Assembly: GCF_024649945.1 (NCBI RefSeq)
Contig: NZ_JANKMS010000001.1
Coordinates: 248,001 to 312,000 of the forward strand
Reading direction: 5' to 3'
DNA from: Flavobacterium panacis
GTDB taxonomy: Bacteria; Bacteroidota; Bacteroidia; Flavobacteriales; Flavobacteriaceae
DNA length: 64,000 bases
Position 1 is the stretch's first letter; each line of letters begins with the position of its first letter. A program made the translations under genes and the position numbers. The notes below the pieces were generated by a model. It saw nothing but the letters and a program-made list of their open reading frames with translations, was not told the origin of the DNA and ran no database searches. Of this stretch, positions 9,748 through 18,918 are shown one piece after another.

Positions 9748-10131
9748 CTACTCAATCCTAGTAACTGGTTCTAAATCCTTCTCTTCTTCTGGAGTAAAAA
9801 TTCGATATTCTATTTGAAATGTTTTCTTTAATGGTGTTTCTAAAGAAAAACCTCCTACTCCAAATGCATCAATTACAGTTAAGGTAAAATGTGCATGTTT
9901 CCAATATTCGAATAAATCTTTATCCACCCAAAATTCGGTATCCTCTATTATTCCAATACAAACATCTCCTGTTCGCTGGTAATAACCTCCTTTTTCAAAA
10001 CATTGTGGCTGTGTTCCTTCACAACATCCGCCTGCTTGATAAAACATTAATTCACCATGTTTCTCTTTGAGGATATTGATCAATTCAACTGCTTTTTCTG
10101 TGGCATCAATACGTCTAATCATAACTTTCAA
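9748..10131 (-). CDS. DUF779 family protein, aldehyde dehydrogenase companion
   Basis: 127 residues. It contains GGCCEGTQPQCFEKGGYY (residues 34-51), a Cys-rich loop that may bind metal, and VDAFGVGGFSLET-type segments typical of DUF779. In many bacteria this small protein is encoded next to acetaldehyde-type aldehyde dehydrogenases, and here an aldehyde dehydrogenase and an alcohol dehydrogenase lie directly upstream on the same strand. Its biochemical role is not established. Only 57 bases separate it from adhP, consistent with one transcript. Confidence 0.85.
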   Translation of the reverse strand: MKVMIRRIDATEKAVELINILKEKHGELMFYQAGGCCEGTQPQCFEKGGYYQRTGDVCIGIIEDTEFWVDKDLFEYWKHAHFTLTVIDAFGVGGFSLETPLKKTFQIEYRIFTPEEEKDLEPVTRIE

Positions 10132-10188
10132 AATTAAAAAAAGCAGTAAACTTTCTAAAGAGCTTACTGCTTTAACATAACCAACTAT

Positions 10189-11223
10189 TTAGGACTGTGC
10201 TATATCCAGCACGATTCTTCCCTCTATTTCTCCTTTTTTCATTTTGTCAAAAACAGTGTTTACCTCTTCTAATTTTGAAGTTGTAACTGTTGCTTTGACT
10301 TTTCCATCAACTGCAAATTCAATTGCTTCTTTCATATCTTTTCGAGTTCCAACAATTGAACCTCTAATGGTAATTCTATTTAAAACGGTATCAAAAATAG
10401 ATAAATCAAAATTGCCTGGAGGAAGTCCGTTTAATGCCATTGTACCTTTTCTTCTCAATGTTTCAAGTCCTTGCTTGAAAGCAATTGGCGAAACTGCAGT
10501 AACCAACGCCCCATGCATACCACCAACTTCTTTCTTTAAGAATTCTCCAGGATTTTGATTATTGGCATTTACAACCAAATCTGCACCTAGTTTTTTCGCC
10601 AGTTCCAATTTATCATCTCCAATATCAATTGCGGCTACATTCATTCCCATAGCTTTTGCATATTGCACAGCAACATGTCCTAAACCTCCAATTCCAGAAA
10701 TCGCAACCCATTCGCCAGGTTTAACTTCAGTTTCTTTTAATCCTTTATAAACAGTAACACCAGCACACAAAATAGGAGCCATTTCAATGAAGTTCACATT
10801 TGAAGGTAGAATACCAACATATCTAGCATCTGCTATAACAAATTCAGCAAAACCGCCATCTACACTGTAACCGCCATTCTGCTGACTTTCGCATAAGGTT
10901 TCCCAGCCTGTAATGCAATGATCGCAGCCACCACAAGCGCTGTAAAGCCAAGGCACACCAACGGCATCTCCTTCTTTTACATTTTTTACATCCTGTCCTA
11001 CTGCGGCAACATAACCAACAGCTTCGTGTCCAGGTATTAAAGGCATTTTAGGTTTAACTGGCCAGTCTCCATCTACAGCATGTAAATCGGTGTGGCAAAC
11101 TCCGCTTGCAATTACTTTTACAAGAATTTCATTTCTGCCTGGGCGTTTTACTTCAACCTCTTCAATTTTCAAAAGAGATCCAAATTCTCTGACGACCGCG
11201 GCTTTCATTGTTTTTGGAAGCAT
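10189..11223 (-). CDS. adhP: Zinc-dependent alcohol dehydrogenase (AdhP type)
   Basis: 344 residues, medium-chain dehydrogenase family. Catalytic zinc ligands Cys43 (GVCHTD), His66/Glu67 (GHEAVGYV) and Cys153 (PILCAGVT) are present. The structural zinc loop has Cys97, 100, 103 and 111. The NAD-binding Rossmann motif is [17 protein letters not shown]. It interconverts primary alcohols such as ethanol and their aldehydes with NAD. It sits between an aldehyde dehydrogenase and a DUF779 gene in one leftward unit, which together would take an alcohol to the acid. Confidence 0.92.
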   Translation of the reverse strand: MLPKTMKAAVVREFGSLLKIEEVEVKRPGRNEILVKVIASGVCHTDLHAVDGDWPVKPKMPLIPGHEAVGYVAAVGQDVKNVKEGDAVGVPWLYSACGGCDHCITGWETLCESQQNGGYSVDGGFAEFVIADARYVGILPSNVNFIEMAPILCAGVTVYKGLKETEVKPGEWVAISGIGGLGHVAVQYAKAMGMNVAAIDIGDDKLELAKKLGADLVVNANNQNPGEFLKKEVGGMHGALVTAVSPIAFKQGLETLRRKGTMALNGLPPGNFDLSIFDTVLNRITIRGSIVGTRKDMKEAIEFAVDGKVKATVTTSKLEEVNTVFDKMKKGEIEGRIVLDIAQS

Positions 11224-11285
11224 AATTCTATGGTTTTAAGAGAATAGAAAATCGGATTAATTTTCTATTCTCAGGTTTATATTCT

Positions 11286-12791
11286 TTAAAAGAATCCTAA
11301 TTTCTTTTTATCATAAGAAATCAGCATGTTTTTGGTTTGGCGGTATTGACTTAGCATCATTTTGTGGTTTTCACGACCAATTCCAGATTGTTTGTAACCT
11401 CCAAACGGCGCTCCTGCAGGATAAGAATGGTATTGATTAATCCAAACACGACCAGACTGAATTGCTCTTGGAACTTGATAAATTTCGTGTGCATCTCTCG
11501 TCCAAACACCTGCACCTAAACCGTACATCGTATCGTTTGCAATTTCGATTGCTTCTTCTGTAGTTTTAAAAGTCGTAACCGCTAAAACAGGTCCGAAAAT
11601 CTCTTCCTGAAAGATTCTCATCTTATTGTGGCCTTTAAATAATGTTGGTTTTATGTAATAACCACCTTCTAATTCGCCACCTAATTTATTTTCATCACCA
11701 CCAGTTAAAAGCTCCGCTCCTTCTTCTTTTCCTAATTTGATATAAGACATGATTTTTTCTTTCTGAACAATTGAAGTCTGAGCACCAATCATTGTTGATC
11801 TATCCAACGGATTTCCAGCAACAATTGCTTCTGTTCTTTCAATTACTTTCTTGATAAACTTGTCGTAAATATCTTCGTGAATTAATAATCTGGAAGGACA
11901 TGTACAGATTTCACCTTGATTTAAAGCGAATAAAACTGCACCTTCCACTGCTTTGTCAAAGAAATCATCATCATGATCTGCTACAGATGGGAAGAAAATA
12001 TTTGGTGATTTTCCACCTAATTCTAAAGTAACCGGGATAATATTTTCTGTAGCATACTGCATTACCAAACGTCCTGTAGTAGTAGAACCTGTAAATGCTG
12101 CTTTCGCTACTTTTTTATTGGTTACTAACGGACGTCCTAATTCTGCTCCAAAACCATTCACAATATTTAAAACTCCAGGAGGAAGAATATCTCCAATTAA
12201 TTCCATTAAAACCATAATCGAAATTGGCGTGCTTTCTGCAGGTTTTAAGACGATTGTATTCCCTGCTGCAAGCGCTGGAGCGATTTTCCAAACTGCCATT
12301 AAAATCGGGAAATTCCAAGGAATAATCTGTGCTACAACTCCTAAAGGCTCACTTAATGCGATAGAAACTGTCTGCGAATCTAATTCTGCTATCGAACTTT
12401 CTTCTGCACGAATAACGCCAGCAAAATATCTAAAGTGATCAATTGCTAATGGAATATCAGCAGCAAGCGTTTCGCGAATTGGTTTTCCGTTGTCTATTGT
12501 TTCAACTGTTGCGATATATTCTAAATTATCTTCAATTTTTTGAGCAATTTTATTCAATAAAATACTTCTTTCGGTTACCGAAGTTTTTCCCCAAGTTTTA
12601 AATGCTTCATAGGCCGTATCTACCGCTAATTCTAAATCTGCTTTTCCAGAATGTGCTGCTTTTGTAAATACTTTTCCATCAATTGGAGAAACAACATCAA
12701 AGTATTCTCCTGTAACTGGTGCTACAAATTTTCCACCAATATAATTATCGTATTGTGCCTTAAATTCAGGTCTTTTTGCTGTGGTACTCAT
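11286..12791 (-). CDS. NAD-dependent aldehyde dehydrogenase
   Basis: 501 residues from the chosen ATG at 12791 ([10 protein letters not shown]), preceded by AGGAAT. The frame is open for 27 more codons upstream, but that stretch does not look like the family. Catalytic Glu lies in [12 protein letters not shown] and catalytic Cys in [18 protein letters not shown] and GSTTTGR are the cofactor-binding motifs. It oxidises aldehydes, probably acetaldehyde by its DUF779 and alcohol dehydrogenase neighbours. It is the first gene of the leftward cluster, with a TAaaTTTG box upstream. Confidence 0.92.
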   Translation of the reverse strand: MSTTAKRPEFKAQYDNYIGGKFVAPVTGEYFDVVSPIDGKVFTKAAHSGKADLELAVDTAYEAFKTWGKTSVTERSILLNKIAQKIEDNLEYIATVETIDNGKPIRETLAADIPLAIDHFRYFAGVIRAEESSIAELDSQTVSIALSEPLGVVAQIIPWNFPILMAVWKIAPALAAGNTIVLKPAESTPISIMVLMELIGDILPPGVLNIVNGFGAELGRPLVTNKKVAKAAFTGSTTTGRLVMQYATENIIPVTLELGGKSPNIFFPSVADHDDDFFDKAVEGAVLFALNQGEICTCPSRLLIHEDIYDKFIKKVIERTEAIVAGNPLDRSTMIGAQTSIVQKEKIMSYIKLGKEEGAELLTGGDENKLGGELEGGYYIKPTLFKGHNKMRIFQEEIFGPVLAVTTFKTTEEAIEIANDTMYGLGAGVWTRDAHEIYQVPRAIQSGRVWINQYHSYPAGAPFGGYKQSGIGRENHKMMLSQYRQTKNMLISYDKKKLGFF

Positions 12792-12814
12792 AATATTCCT
12801 TTTTTGATTTACTC

Positions 12815-12822
12815 CAAATTTA
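12815..12822 (-). promoter_or_regulatory. Candidate -7 box for the aldehyde dehydrogenase cluster
   Basis: Read on the minus strand this is TAaaTTTG, 23 bases before the ATG at 12791. The position also supports the shorter start, because the longer open frame would begin upstream of the promoter. No clear -33 TTG was found. Confidence 0.4.
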
Positions 12823-13027
12823 GCTTCATAAAAAGAAACAGAATAGCACTTTTCAGTCATCTTGTAGCACAAAAATTACACATTCGATTTTTTTAGTTAA
12901 CTATACTATTTATTTAATAAAATTTTAATATATAAATTATCAAATAATTATTACGCAGCATTTTTTAATCAAGAAAAAACAGCAAGAAAAAACCAAATAT
13001 TTTTTTCTTACTCCACGGCGCAATCCT

Positions 13028-13035
13028 TATATTTG
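13028..13035 (+). promoter_or_regulatory. -7 box of pheT
   Basis: TAtaTTTG, an exact consensus match, lies 29 bases upstream of the pheT ATG. The -33 region is poor. Confidence 0.5.
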
Positions 13036-13064
13036 TAAACTTATTCAAGAATAAAAAAGTTACA

Positions 13065-15485
13065 ATGAAAATATCTTACAACTGGTTAAAACAATTTATT
13101 AAAACAGATTGGACATCTGAGCAGACTTCAGAATTACTTACAGATCTTGGTTTGGAAGTTGAAGTTGTCGAAAAATACCAATCCATTAAAGGAGGATTAG
13201 AAGGAGTTGTTGTTGGACACGTTCTTACATGCGAAAAACACCCTGATGCTGACAGATTGAAAGTTACTACAGTCAATGTTGGTTTAGAAGCACCTATACA
13301 AATTGTATGTGGAGCTGCAAACGTTGCTGCAGGACAAAAAGTACCAGTTGCCACAATCGGAACTATTTTATACGATAAAGATGGTGCTGAATTCACCATT
13401 AAAAAAGGTAAAATCCGCGGACAGGAAAGTCACGGAATGATTTGCGCTGAAGATGAATTAGGTTTAGGAACAAGCCACGACGGAATTATGGTTTTGGCTG
13501 AGGATTTAGTTCCTGGAACACCTGCTTCTGAAGTATTTCAAATTGCAAATGATGAAGTTTTTGAAATCGGCTTGACACCTAACCGTGCTGATGCGATGAG
13601 CCATTACGGAACTGCACGTGATTTAAGAGCTGGAATGCTGCAACGTGGTGTAAACATTGAATTGATTACACCTTCTGTAAGTAATTTCAGAGTAGACATG
13701 CGTACATTAAAAATTGACGTAAATGTTGAAGATAATCATTTAGCTCCAAGATATTGTGGAGTAACAATTTCAGGTATTTCTGTTCAGGAATCTCCTGCTT
13801 GGCTACAAGACCGTTTAAAAGCTATTGGTTTAACGCCAAAAAATAATATTGTTGACGTTACTAATTATGTTCTTCATGAACTAGGACAACCTTTACATGC
13901 TTTTGATGCTGCGAAAATCAACGGAAAAATCATTGTAAAAACTGCTGTTGAAGGAACTAAATTTGTAACTCTTGACGATGTAGAAAGAACACTTCATAAA
14001 GAAGATTTAATGATTTGCGACGAAAAAGGTCCGCTTTGTATTGCGGGAGTTTTTGGCGGTAAAAAATCAGGAGTTTCTGAAGGAACAACGACTATCTTCT
14101 TAGAAAGTGCCTATTTTGACCCTGTTAGTATTCGTAAAACGGCTAAAAGACATCAATTAAGTACGGATGCTTCTTTTAGATTTGAAAGAGGAATCGATCC
14201 AACAATTACTGAATATGCTTTAAAACGTGCTGCTCTTTTGATCCAAGAAGTTGCAGGTGGAAAAATCACTTCTGACGTTGTAGAAGTTTATCCTAAAAAA
14301 GTAGAAGATTTCTCTGTTTTATTGAATTTCAGCCATGTATCTAAGATTATTGGACAGGAAATTTCAAAAGATACCATCAAAAAGATTTTAGTTTCTTTAG
14401 ATATTAAAGTAAATAGTGTTTCTGATTCTGGATTAGGTTTAACAATTCCTGCTTACCGTGTAGATGTGCAGCGTGAAATTGATGTAATCGAAGAAATCTT
14501 AAGAGTTTATGGTTACAACAATATTAATTTCTCTAAGAAATTCAATGCAACAGTAGCAAATTCACCAAGAACGGAAGATTATAAAGTACAAAATACGATT
14601 GCTTCTCAATTGAATTCTCAAGGTTTCCACGAAATGATGGCGAATTCATTGACAACAGCCTCTTATGCAAAATTATCGACTTCATTAAAAGAAGAACATA
14701 ATGTTTCCATGTTAAATCCATTGAGTAGTGATTTGGCAACACTTCGTCAATCTTTATTATTTTCAGGATTAGAAGCTGTTTCTTATAATATTAACAGAAG
14801 AAATTCAGATTTAAAATTATTTGAATTCGGAAAAACATACCACAAATACTTAAATGGATTTGAAGAACATAAACATCTTTCTTTATTAATTTCTGGAAAT
14901 AGAAACAAAGAAAGCTGGACGAGCCCACAAAAAACAACAGATTTCTTCTTATTGAAAGGTTATGTAAAAGCAATCTTGTCTCGTTTAGGAATTGAAAAGA
15001 TTTCTAATGCGCCTGTTCATTCAGACATTTATTCTGAAGGAACTGCAATTACATACAACAACGATATTTTAGTTGAAATGGGTGTAGTTAAAAAGCCTAT
15101 TTTAAAACATTTCGGCATCAAACAAGACGTTTATTATGCTGATTTCAACTGGGATTTAGTTTTAAAAATTATTACTGGAAAAATCAAGTATACTGAAATC
15201 CCTAAATATCCTGAAGTTCGTAGAGATTTAGCTTTATTAATTGATGAAAAAACTACATATGAAAGTATCTTCAATCTGGCTAAACAGACCGAAAAAACAC
15301 TTTTAAAAGACATCAATTTATTTGACGTTTACCAAGGAAGTAAATTACCCGAAGGAAAGAAATCATATGCTTTGAGTTTTACAATTCAAGACAACAGTAA
15401 AACATTAACCGATTCTCAGATCGACAAAATCATGTCTAAATTGCAACAGACATTTGAGACTGAGCTTGGAGCAAGTTTGAGATAA
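13065..15485 (+). CDS. pheT: Phenylalanine--tRNA ligase beta subunit
   Basis: 806 residues, full length for the bacterial beta subunit. In order: N-terminal start motif MKISYNWLKQFI; an EMAP-like tRNA-binding domain (about 40-150, VVGHVLTCEKHPDADRLKV and QIVCGAANVAAGQKVPVA); the B3/B4 editing region (about 215-380, NIVDVTNYVLHELGQPLHAFDA); B5 (about 405-475); the catalytic-like core; and a C-terminal FDX-ACB anticodon-binding domain (about 710-806, KYPEVRRDLALLID). It charges tRNA-Phe together with PheS, which is not in this window. It is a chromosomal housekeeping gene. Confidence 0.98.
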   Translation: MKISYNWLKQFIKTDWTSEQTSELLTDLGLEVEVVEKYQSIKGGLEGVVVGHVLTCEKHPDADRLKVTTVNVGLEAPIQIVCGAANVAAGQKVPVATIGTILYDKDGAEFTIKKGKIRGQESHGMICAEDELGLGTSHDGIMVLAEDLVPGTPASEVFQIANDEVFEIGLTPNRADAMSHYGTARDLRAGMLQRGVNIELITPSVSNFRVDMRTLKIDVNVEDNHLAPRYCGVTISGISVQESPAWLQDRLKAIGLTPKNNIVDVTNYVLHELGQPLHAFDAAKINGKIIVKTAVEGTKFVTLDDVERTLHKEDLMICDEKGPLCIAGVFGGKKSGVSEGTTTIFLESAYFDPVSIRKTAKRHQLSTDASFRFERGIDPTITEYALKRAALLIQEVAGGKITSDVVEVYPKKVEDFSVLLNFSHVSKIIGQEISKDTIKKILVSLDIKVNSVSDSGLGLTIPAYRVDVQREIDVIEEILRVYGYNNINFSKKFNATVANSPRTEDYKVQNTIASQLNSQGFHEMMANSLTTASYAKLSTSLKEEHNVSMLNPLSSDLATLRQSLLFSGLEAVSYNINRRNSDLKLFEFGKTYHKYLNGFEEHKHLSLLISGNRNKESWTSPQKTTDFFLLKGYVKAILSRLGIEKISNAPVHSDIYSEGTAITYNNDILVEMGVVKKPILKHFGIKQDVYYADFNWDLVLKIITGKIKYTEIPKYPEVRRDLALLIDEKTTYESIFNLAKQTEKTLLKDINLFDVYQGSKLPEGKKSYALSFTIQDNSKTLTDSQIDKIMSKLQQTFETELGASLR

Positions 15486-15519
15486 GTTCTTCAAACATAA
15501 AGTGCACAAGGATAAACGC

Positions 15520-15560
15520 AAAGTCCGCAAAGTTTTTTTAAGCTTTGCGGACTTTTCTTT
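15520..15560 (+). terminator. Terminator of pheT
   Basis: 13-bp perfect stem (15520-15532 with 15543-15555) around a 10-base loop, followed by a T-rich stretch. Confidence 0.85.
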
Positions 15561-15734
15561 TATATATGTTTAGCTAAAATACTTGCGTTCTTTGTGGTTG
15601 AAAAACTTGAAATCTGAAACAAAAAAAGGGTATATTTCCCCTTGCCCAAATTTTATGTTTCGGATATTTTTGCTTCCAATAACAACTCAAAAACCTATTA
15701 AATAAACCCTTAACCAATAAAATTTTATTACATT

Positions 15735-16163
15735 ATGAAAAATCCTCCCTCAAAACCAAGTCAGTTAATCACTAAAGAATTCGCTAGACAATTGAATGTG
15801 AATTACAACAACAAAAAAGCTTCTCTGACTTCAAAAAAAGCTCAAAAAGAAGATGCAAATGCCATTTGGTATTCTTTGGAAGAACTGGAAAATTATATTC
15901 ATTACATCAAAACAAACGGAGCAAAAGAAGGTTACAATGTTGACGGAATTCGTTTTTATTTTGGTGTTTATCCTGACGACGAAAAACATGGAGAAAAAGC
16001 AGGATTGACTACTTTATTCTTAGTACCGACTGGAAAACAAGTAGAAACTTCTACTGCTAAAATTCAAGGTTTTGCTTTAGTACAAGAAGCCTCGCCTGAC
16101 ATACAAAGCCTTGAACCAATGAATTACGGAAACATCGGAAGGCCGCCAAGTTTATTATACTAA
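15735..16163 (+). CDS. Conserved hypothetical protein, Flavobacteria-type
   Basis: 142 residues, no signal peptide or membrane segment. Charged and lysine-rich at the N-terminus, then a compact core with GYNVDGIRFYFGVYPDDEK and AGLTTLFLVPTGKQ, and a tail of EPMNYGNIGRPPSLLY. I do not recognise a functional domain. It lies 7 bases upstream of the membrane-protein/kinase/regulator genes on the same strand and may be the first gene of that operon, which would make it a possible cytoplasmic partner of that signalling unit. Confidence 0.75.
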   Translation: MKNPPSKPSQLITKEFARQLNVNYNNKKASLTSKKAQKEDANAIWYSLEELENYIHYIKTNGAKEGYNVDGIRFYFGVYPDDEKHGEKAGLTTLFLVPTGKQVETSTAKIQGFALVQEASPDIQSLEPMNYGNIGRPPSLLY

Positions 16164-16170
16164 AAAAACT

Positions 16171-16818
16171 ATGTTTGAATTTTTAAGATCTTATATCATT
16201 TATTTAGCTTTTTTATCCGGAATTGTTGGTTTGTTTTCATTACCAAAACTTCCTGGTAATAAGGCTAAATTTTTAGTACTTTTAATCTGGTTTTCAATTT
16301 TGACTGAGATTGTAGGATACTATTTTACTCAATGGACAGGTTTGTTGAATTTTTATGTCTACAATTTCTACATGTTCATTAGTTTTTCCGCCTATATCTT
16401 ACTTTTAAGAGCCTTATTTACCAAATACAACAATCGAATTGCAGCCATACTTTTTTTAATCTTATTTATAGTTTCTTTCTTCTTAAACATATTATATTTT
16501 AAAGAAGACATGAACCGCTCTTTTACATACAGTTTTGCAATCGGAGTGCTATTAGTATTAATACTATCTTGTTTTTATCTGATTGAGATTTTTAATTCTG
16601 AAAAAATATTAAACTTTAAAAAGTCCGTTTTTTTCTGGTATATATTGGGAATATTGGTTTTTCATGTTCCTTTTACTCCATTTATGCTGGCAATTAACTG
16701 GTTTTTAATCAAACAGGACGAATCTATATTTAGTTTGGTTTTGTTTATTTTGAATTTTCTGGCACATAGCTGCTTTATAACAGGATTTATATGGAGCGAA
16801 AAGAAATACAATTATTAG
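16171..16818 (+). CDS. Multi-pass membrane protein, possible sensor for the adjacent kinase
   Basis: 215 residues made almost entirely of hydrophobic helices (about six or seven), with short charged loops. No catalytic motif is visible. Its 3' end overlaps the start of the histidine kinase gene by 28 bases, so translation is probably coupled. The downstream kinase has no extracytoplasmic sensing domain of its own; this protein may supply it. That role is inference. Confidence 0.75.
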   Translation: MFEFLRSYIIYLAFLSGIVGLFSLPKLPGNKAKFLVLLIWFSILTEIVGYYFTQWTGLLNFYVYNFYMFISFSAYILLLRALFTKYNNRIAAILFLILFIVSFFLNILYFKEDMNRSFTYSFAIGVLLVLILSCFYLIEIFNSEKILNFKKSVFFWYILGILVFHVPFTPFMLAINWFLIKQDESIFSLVLFILNFLAHSCFITGFIWSEKKYNY

Positions 16819-17573
16819 TTATTTCTCTGGGTATTGTTTTCTTTACCCTAATCATTGTGTTACTCGTAATTTTCTTTTATTTCTTAAAAAAGAAAAATAA
16901 CTTTTTGGTAGAAAAAATGGAAGCTGATTTGTATTTCCAGTCCGAATTGGTAAAAACTAGAATTGAAATAAAAGACCAGACTTTATCTGAAATCAGTAAA
17001 GAACTTCACGATAATATCGGACAGATTATTTCGGTCGCTATTATGCAACTCAATATTTCGATAAGCAATAAAAGTATTCAGATTGAAGAACTTCAAGATT
17101 TAAAAGCAGTTTTAGCTAAATCTCTCGACGAACTTAGAATTCTTTCTAGAATTATAAACAAAGACAATTTATTGCAACATGACTTTCTGGAGGCCATTCA
17201 GCAGGATTTGGAGCGAATTAAGAAACTCAAAAAGATTCAGTATAACTTTAATCAGATTGGTACCGTTCCATCCATAAACGAAGAACATCAATTAATTATC
17301 TACCGAATCTTTCAGGAATCGCTTCACAATAACTTAAAACACTCCAGAAGTGATTTATTTGATGTTTCTATTGAAAGCACCAATTCACTTTTTATATTAA
17401 AATTAAAAGATTTTGGAATTGGCTACGATCTTAAAAAGTCAAACTCAGGTTTAGGATTGAATAACATGAAACTGAGAGCTAAACTAATTGGAGCCAAGCT
17501 AATTATGAATTCTGATGAAACAGGAACAAGTGTAACTATCGAATATCCATTAACTCAAGGCTATGAAAACTAA
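16791..17573 (+). CDS. Sensor histidine kinase, NarL/DesK-type (HisKA_3)
   Basis: 260 residues. One N-terminal membrane helix (about 9-32), a short linker, then the HisKA_3 helix with phospho-accepting His73 in SKELHDNIGQII. The HATPase domain has N-box ESLHNNLKHS, G1 LKDFGIGYD and G2 GLGLNNMKLRA. There is almost no periplasmic part. It should phosphorylate the LuxR-type regulator whose start overlaps its stop by 11 bases. The upstream membrane protein gene overlaps its 5' end, so the three form a tightly coupled unit. Confidence 0.92.
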   Translation: MERKEIQLLVISLGIVFFTLIIVLLVIFFYFLKKKNNFLVEKMEADLYFQSELVKTRIEIKDQTLSEISKELHDNIGQIISVAIMQLNISISNKSIQIEELQDLKAVLAKSLDELRILSRIINKDNLLQHDFLEAIQQDLERIKKLKKIQYNFNQIGTVPSINEEHQLIIYRIFQESLHNNLKHSRSDLFDVSIESTNSLFILKLKDFGIGYDLKKSNSGLGLNNMKLRAKLIGAKLIMNSDETGTSVTIEYPLTQGYEN

Positions 17574-18213
17574 TTCAAAAAGTAAAATAATAATCGTAGA
17601 CGATCATTTGTTATTTTCGCAATCACTGGAACTTCTCATCAAAAGTTTTGGTGATTATGAAGTTATAGAACGTTTTGAAAACGGAAAAGTATTTATTGAC
17701 CATCTTCAAGCCAATCCATCATCTGAAATCGATCTAATTTTACTGGATGTCAACATGCCCGTTCTTGATGGATTAAGCACAATGAAATGGCTAAAAGACA
17801 ATAGACCTGAGTTAAAGGTCATCGCTTTATCTGTAAATGATGATGATGACATCATTATAAAAATGATTACCAATGGTGCAAAAGGCTATTTATTAAAGGA
17901 TACTTCACCAGAAATATTCAGAGAATCCATTGAATGTGTTATAGAAAAGGGTTTTTATTTCACTGAATTAGTTTCTGGAATGCTCATTAACAAAGTCAAC
18001 AGTGACAATAAAAAAATCAGTTTAAAAGAGAAAGAGATTATTTTTATCAAACACGCCTGTACTGAAATGACTTATAAAGAAATTGCATCGGAAATGTGTT
18101 TGAGTCCCAAAACTATTGACGGTTACCGAGAAATACTTTTTGATAAACTTGAAATAAAAACCCGAATCGGATTGGTGCTTTACGCCATTAAGCATAAAAT
18201 CGTACTGGTTTAA
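17563..18213 (+). CDS. LuxR/NarL-family response regulator
   Basis: 216 residues. Receiver domain with the acidic pair Asp13/Asp14, phospho-acceptor Asp62 in LILLDVNMPVLDG and the conserved Lys in GYLLKD. A C-terminal LuxR-type helix-turn-helix (LKEKEIIFIKHACTEMTYKEIASEMCLSPKTID) follows. It is paired with the histidine kinase upstream. Target genes are unknown. The operon ends here and faces the convergent apt gene with only one base between the stop codons. Confidence 0.93.
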   Translation: MKTNSKSKIIIVDDHLLFSQSLELLIKSFGDYEVIERFENGKVFIDHLQANPSSEIDLILLDVNMPVLDGLSTMKWLKDNRPELKVIALSVNDDDDIIIKMITNGAKGYLLKDTSPEIFRESIECVIEKGFYFTELVSGMLINKVNSDNKKISLKEKEIIFIKHACTEMTYKEIASEMCLSPKTIDGYREILFDKLEIKTRIGLVLYAIKHKIVLV

Positions 18214-18214
18214 A

Positions 18215-18727
18215 CTAATACGTTAATGCTGAAAAAACTGGATAATCTTTGATTTTTTCCCTTCCGTTAAGAAAAGTCAACTCCATCAAGAAATTGCATT
18301 GTATAATTTCACCTCCTAGTTTCTCTACTAATTCGCAAACTGCTTTTGCTGTTCCGCCTGTTGCCAAAACATCATCATGAATTAAAACGCGCTCTCCTTT
18401 TTTAATAGCGTCAACATGCATTTCTAAACTATCAAAACCGTATTCTAATTCATAAGAAGCCGAAATGGTATCAAAAGGAAGTTTTTTAGGTTTTCTAACT
18501 GGAACAAATCCGGCATTTAACTCTTGAGCTAATAACATTCCAAAGAAAAAGCCTCGAGATTCAGCACCTACAACTTTATCTATTTTTTGTCCATTTAAAG
18601 AATCCATTAAAACTTTTAAGCAATTTGTTCGCGCTTCGGGGTTAATTAGCAAAGGTGTGATATCTTTAAACAAAATTCCTTCTTTCGGAAATCCCTGAAT
18701 ATCACGCACATAATTTTTAATCTTCAT
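18215..18727 (-). CDS. apt: Adenine phosphoribosyltransferase
   Basis: 170 residues, typical length. Family N-terminus YVRDIQGFPKEGILFKDITPLL, flexible loop PVRKPKKLPFDTISASYELEYG and the PRPP-binding motif VLIHDDVLATGGTAKA. It salvages adenine to AMP using PRPP in the cytoplasm. A promoter matching TTTG-N22-TAgcTTTG lies on the minus strand at 18806-18839, between this gene and the tRNA. Confidence 0.97.
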   Translation of the reverse strand: MKIKNYVRDIQGFPKEGILFKDITPLLINPEARTNCLKVLMDSLNGQKIDKVVGAESRGFFFGMLLAQELNAGFVPVRKPKKLPFDTISASYELEYGFDSLEMHVDAIKKGERVLIHDDVLATGGTAKAVCELVEKLGGEIIQCNFLMELTFLNGREKIKDYPVFSALTY

Positions 18728-18755
18728 TTTTTTTTAATTTTCTGTTATTTTTTGC

Positions 18756-18785
18756 TTGTTTATCTCACATTTATGTCTATCTTTG
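18756..18785 (+). promoter_or_regulatory. Promoter of tRNA-Arg
   Basis: TTG at 18756-18758, a 19-base spacer, and TAtcTTTG at 18778-18785 make a full Bacteroidota sigma-A type promoter pointing at the tRNA, whose 5' end is 60 bases further on. Confidence 0.75.
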
Positions 18786-18805
18786 CACCCGCAATAAGCA
18801 ATCAA

Positions 18806-18839
18806 CAAAGCTACAAAAAAATAGCTAATTGATAACAAA
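18806..18839 (-). promoter_or_regulatory. Promoter of apt
   Basis: On the minus strand, TTTG (18839-18836), 22 bases, then TAgcTTTG (18813-18806). It leaves an untranslated leader of about 70 bases before apt. Confidence 0.55.
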
Positions 18840-18844
18840 AAAAA

Positions 18845-18918
18845 GGCCTCGTGGCGCAACTGAATAGCGCATCTGATTACGGCTCAGAAGGTTACTGGTT
18901 TGAATCCAGTCGAGGTCA
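18845..18918 (+). tRNA. tRNA-Arg (anticodon ACG), ICE attachment site
   Basis: A cloverleaf folds from the bases: acceptor GGCCTCG/CGAGGTC (one G-U at pair 2-71), D stem GCGC/GCGC, anticodon stem TCTGA/TCAGA with loop TTACGGC giving ACG, T stem ACTGG/CCAGT with loop TTTGAAT, discriminator A. CCA is not encoded. The serine recombinase gene of the ICE ends inside it on the other strand, so the 3' half is the likely integration target, and the 3' end seen here may have been supplied by the element. A strong hairpin terminator follows. Confidence 0.93.

Noticed and set aside
10244..10750. Rightward open frames inside adhP
   Set aside because: They are antisense to a complete alcohol dehydrogenase with all zinc ligands; low-complexity composition.
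12792..12872. 27-codon N-terminal extension of the aldehyde dehydrogenase
   Set aside because: The ATG at 12791 has a good ribosome site, fits family length, and the extension covers the likely -7 box.
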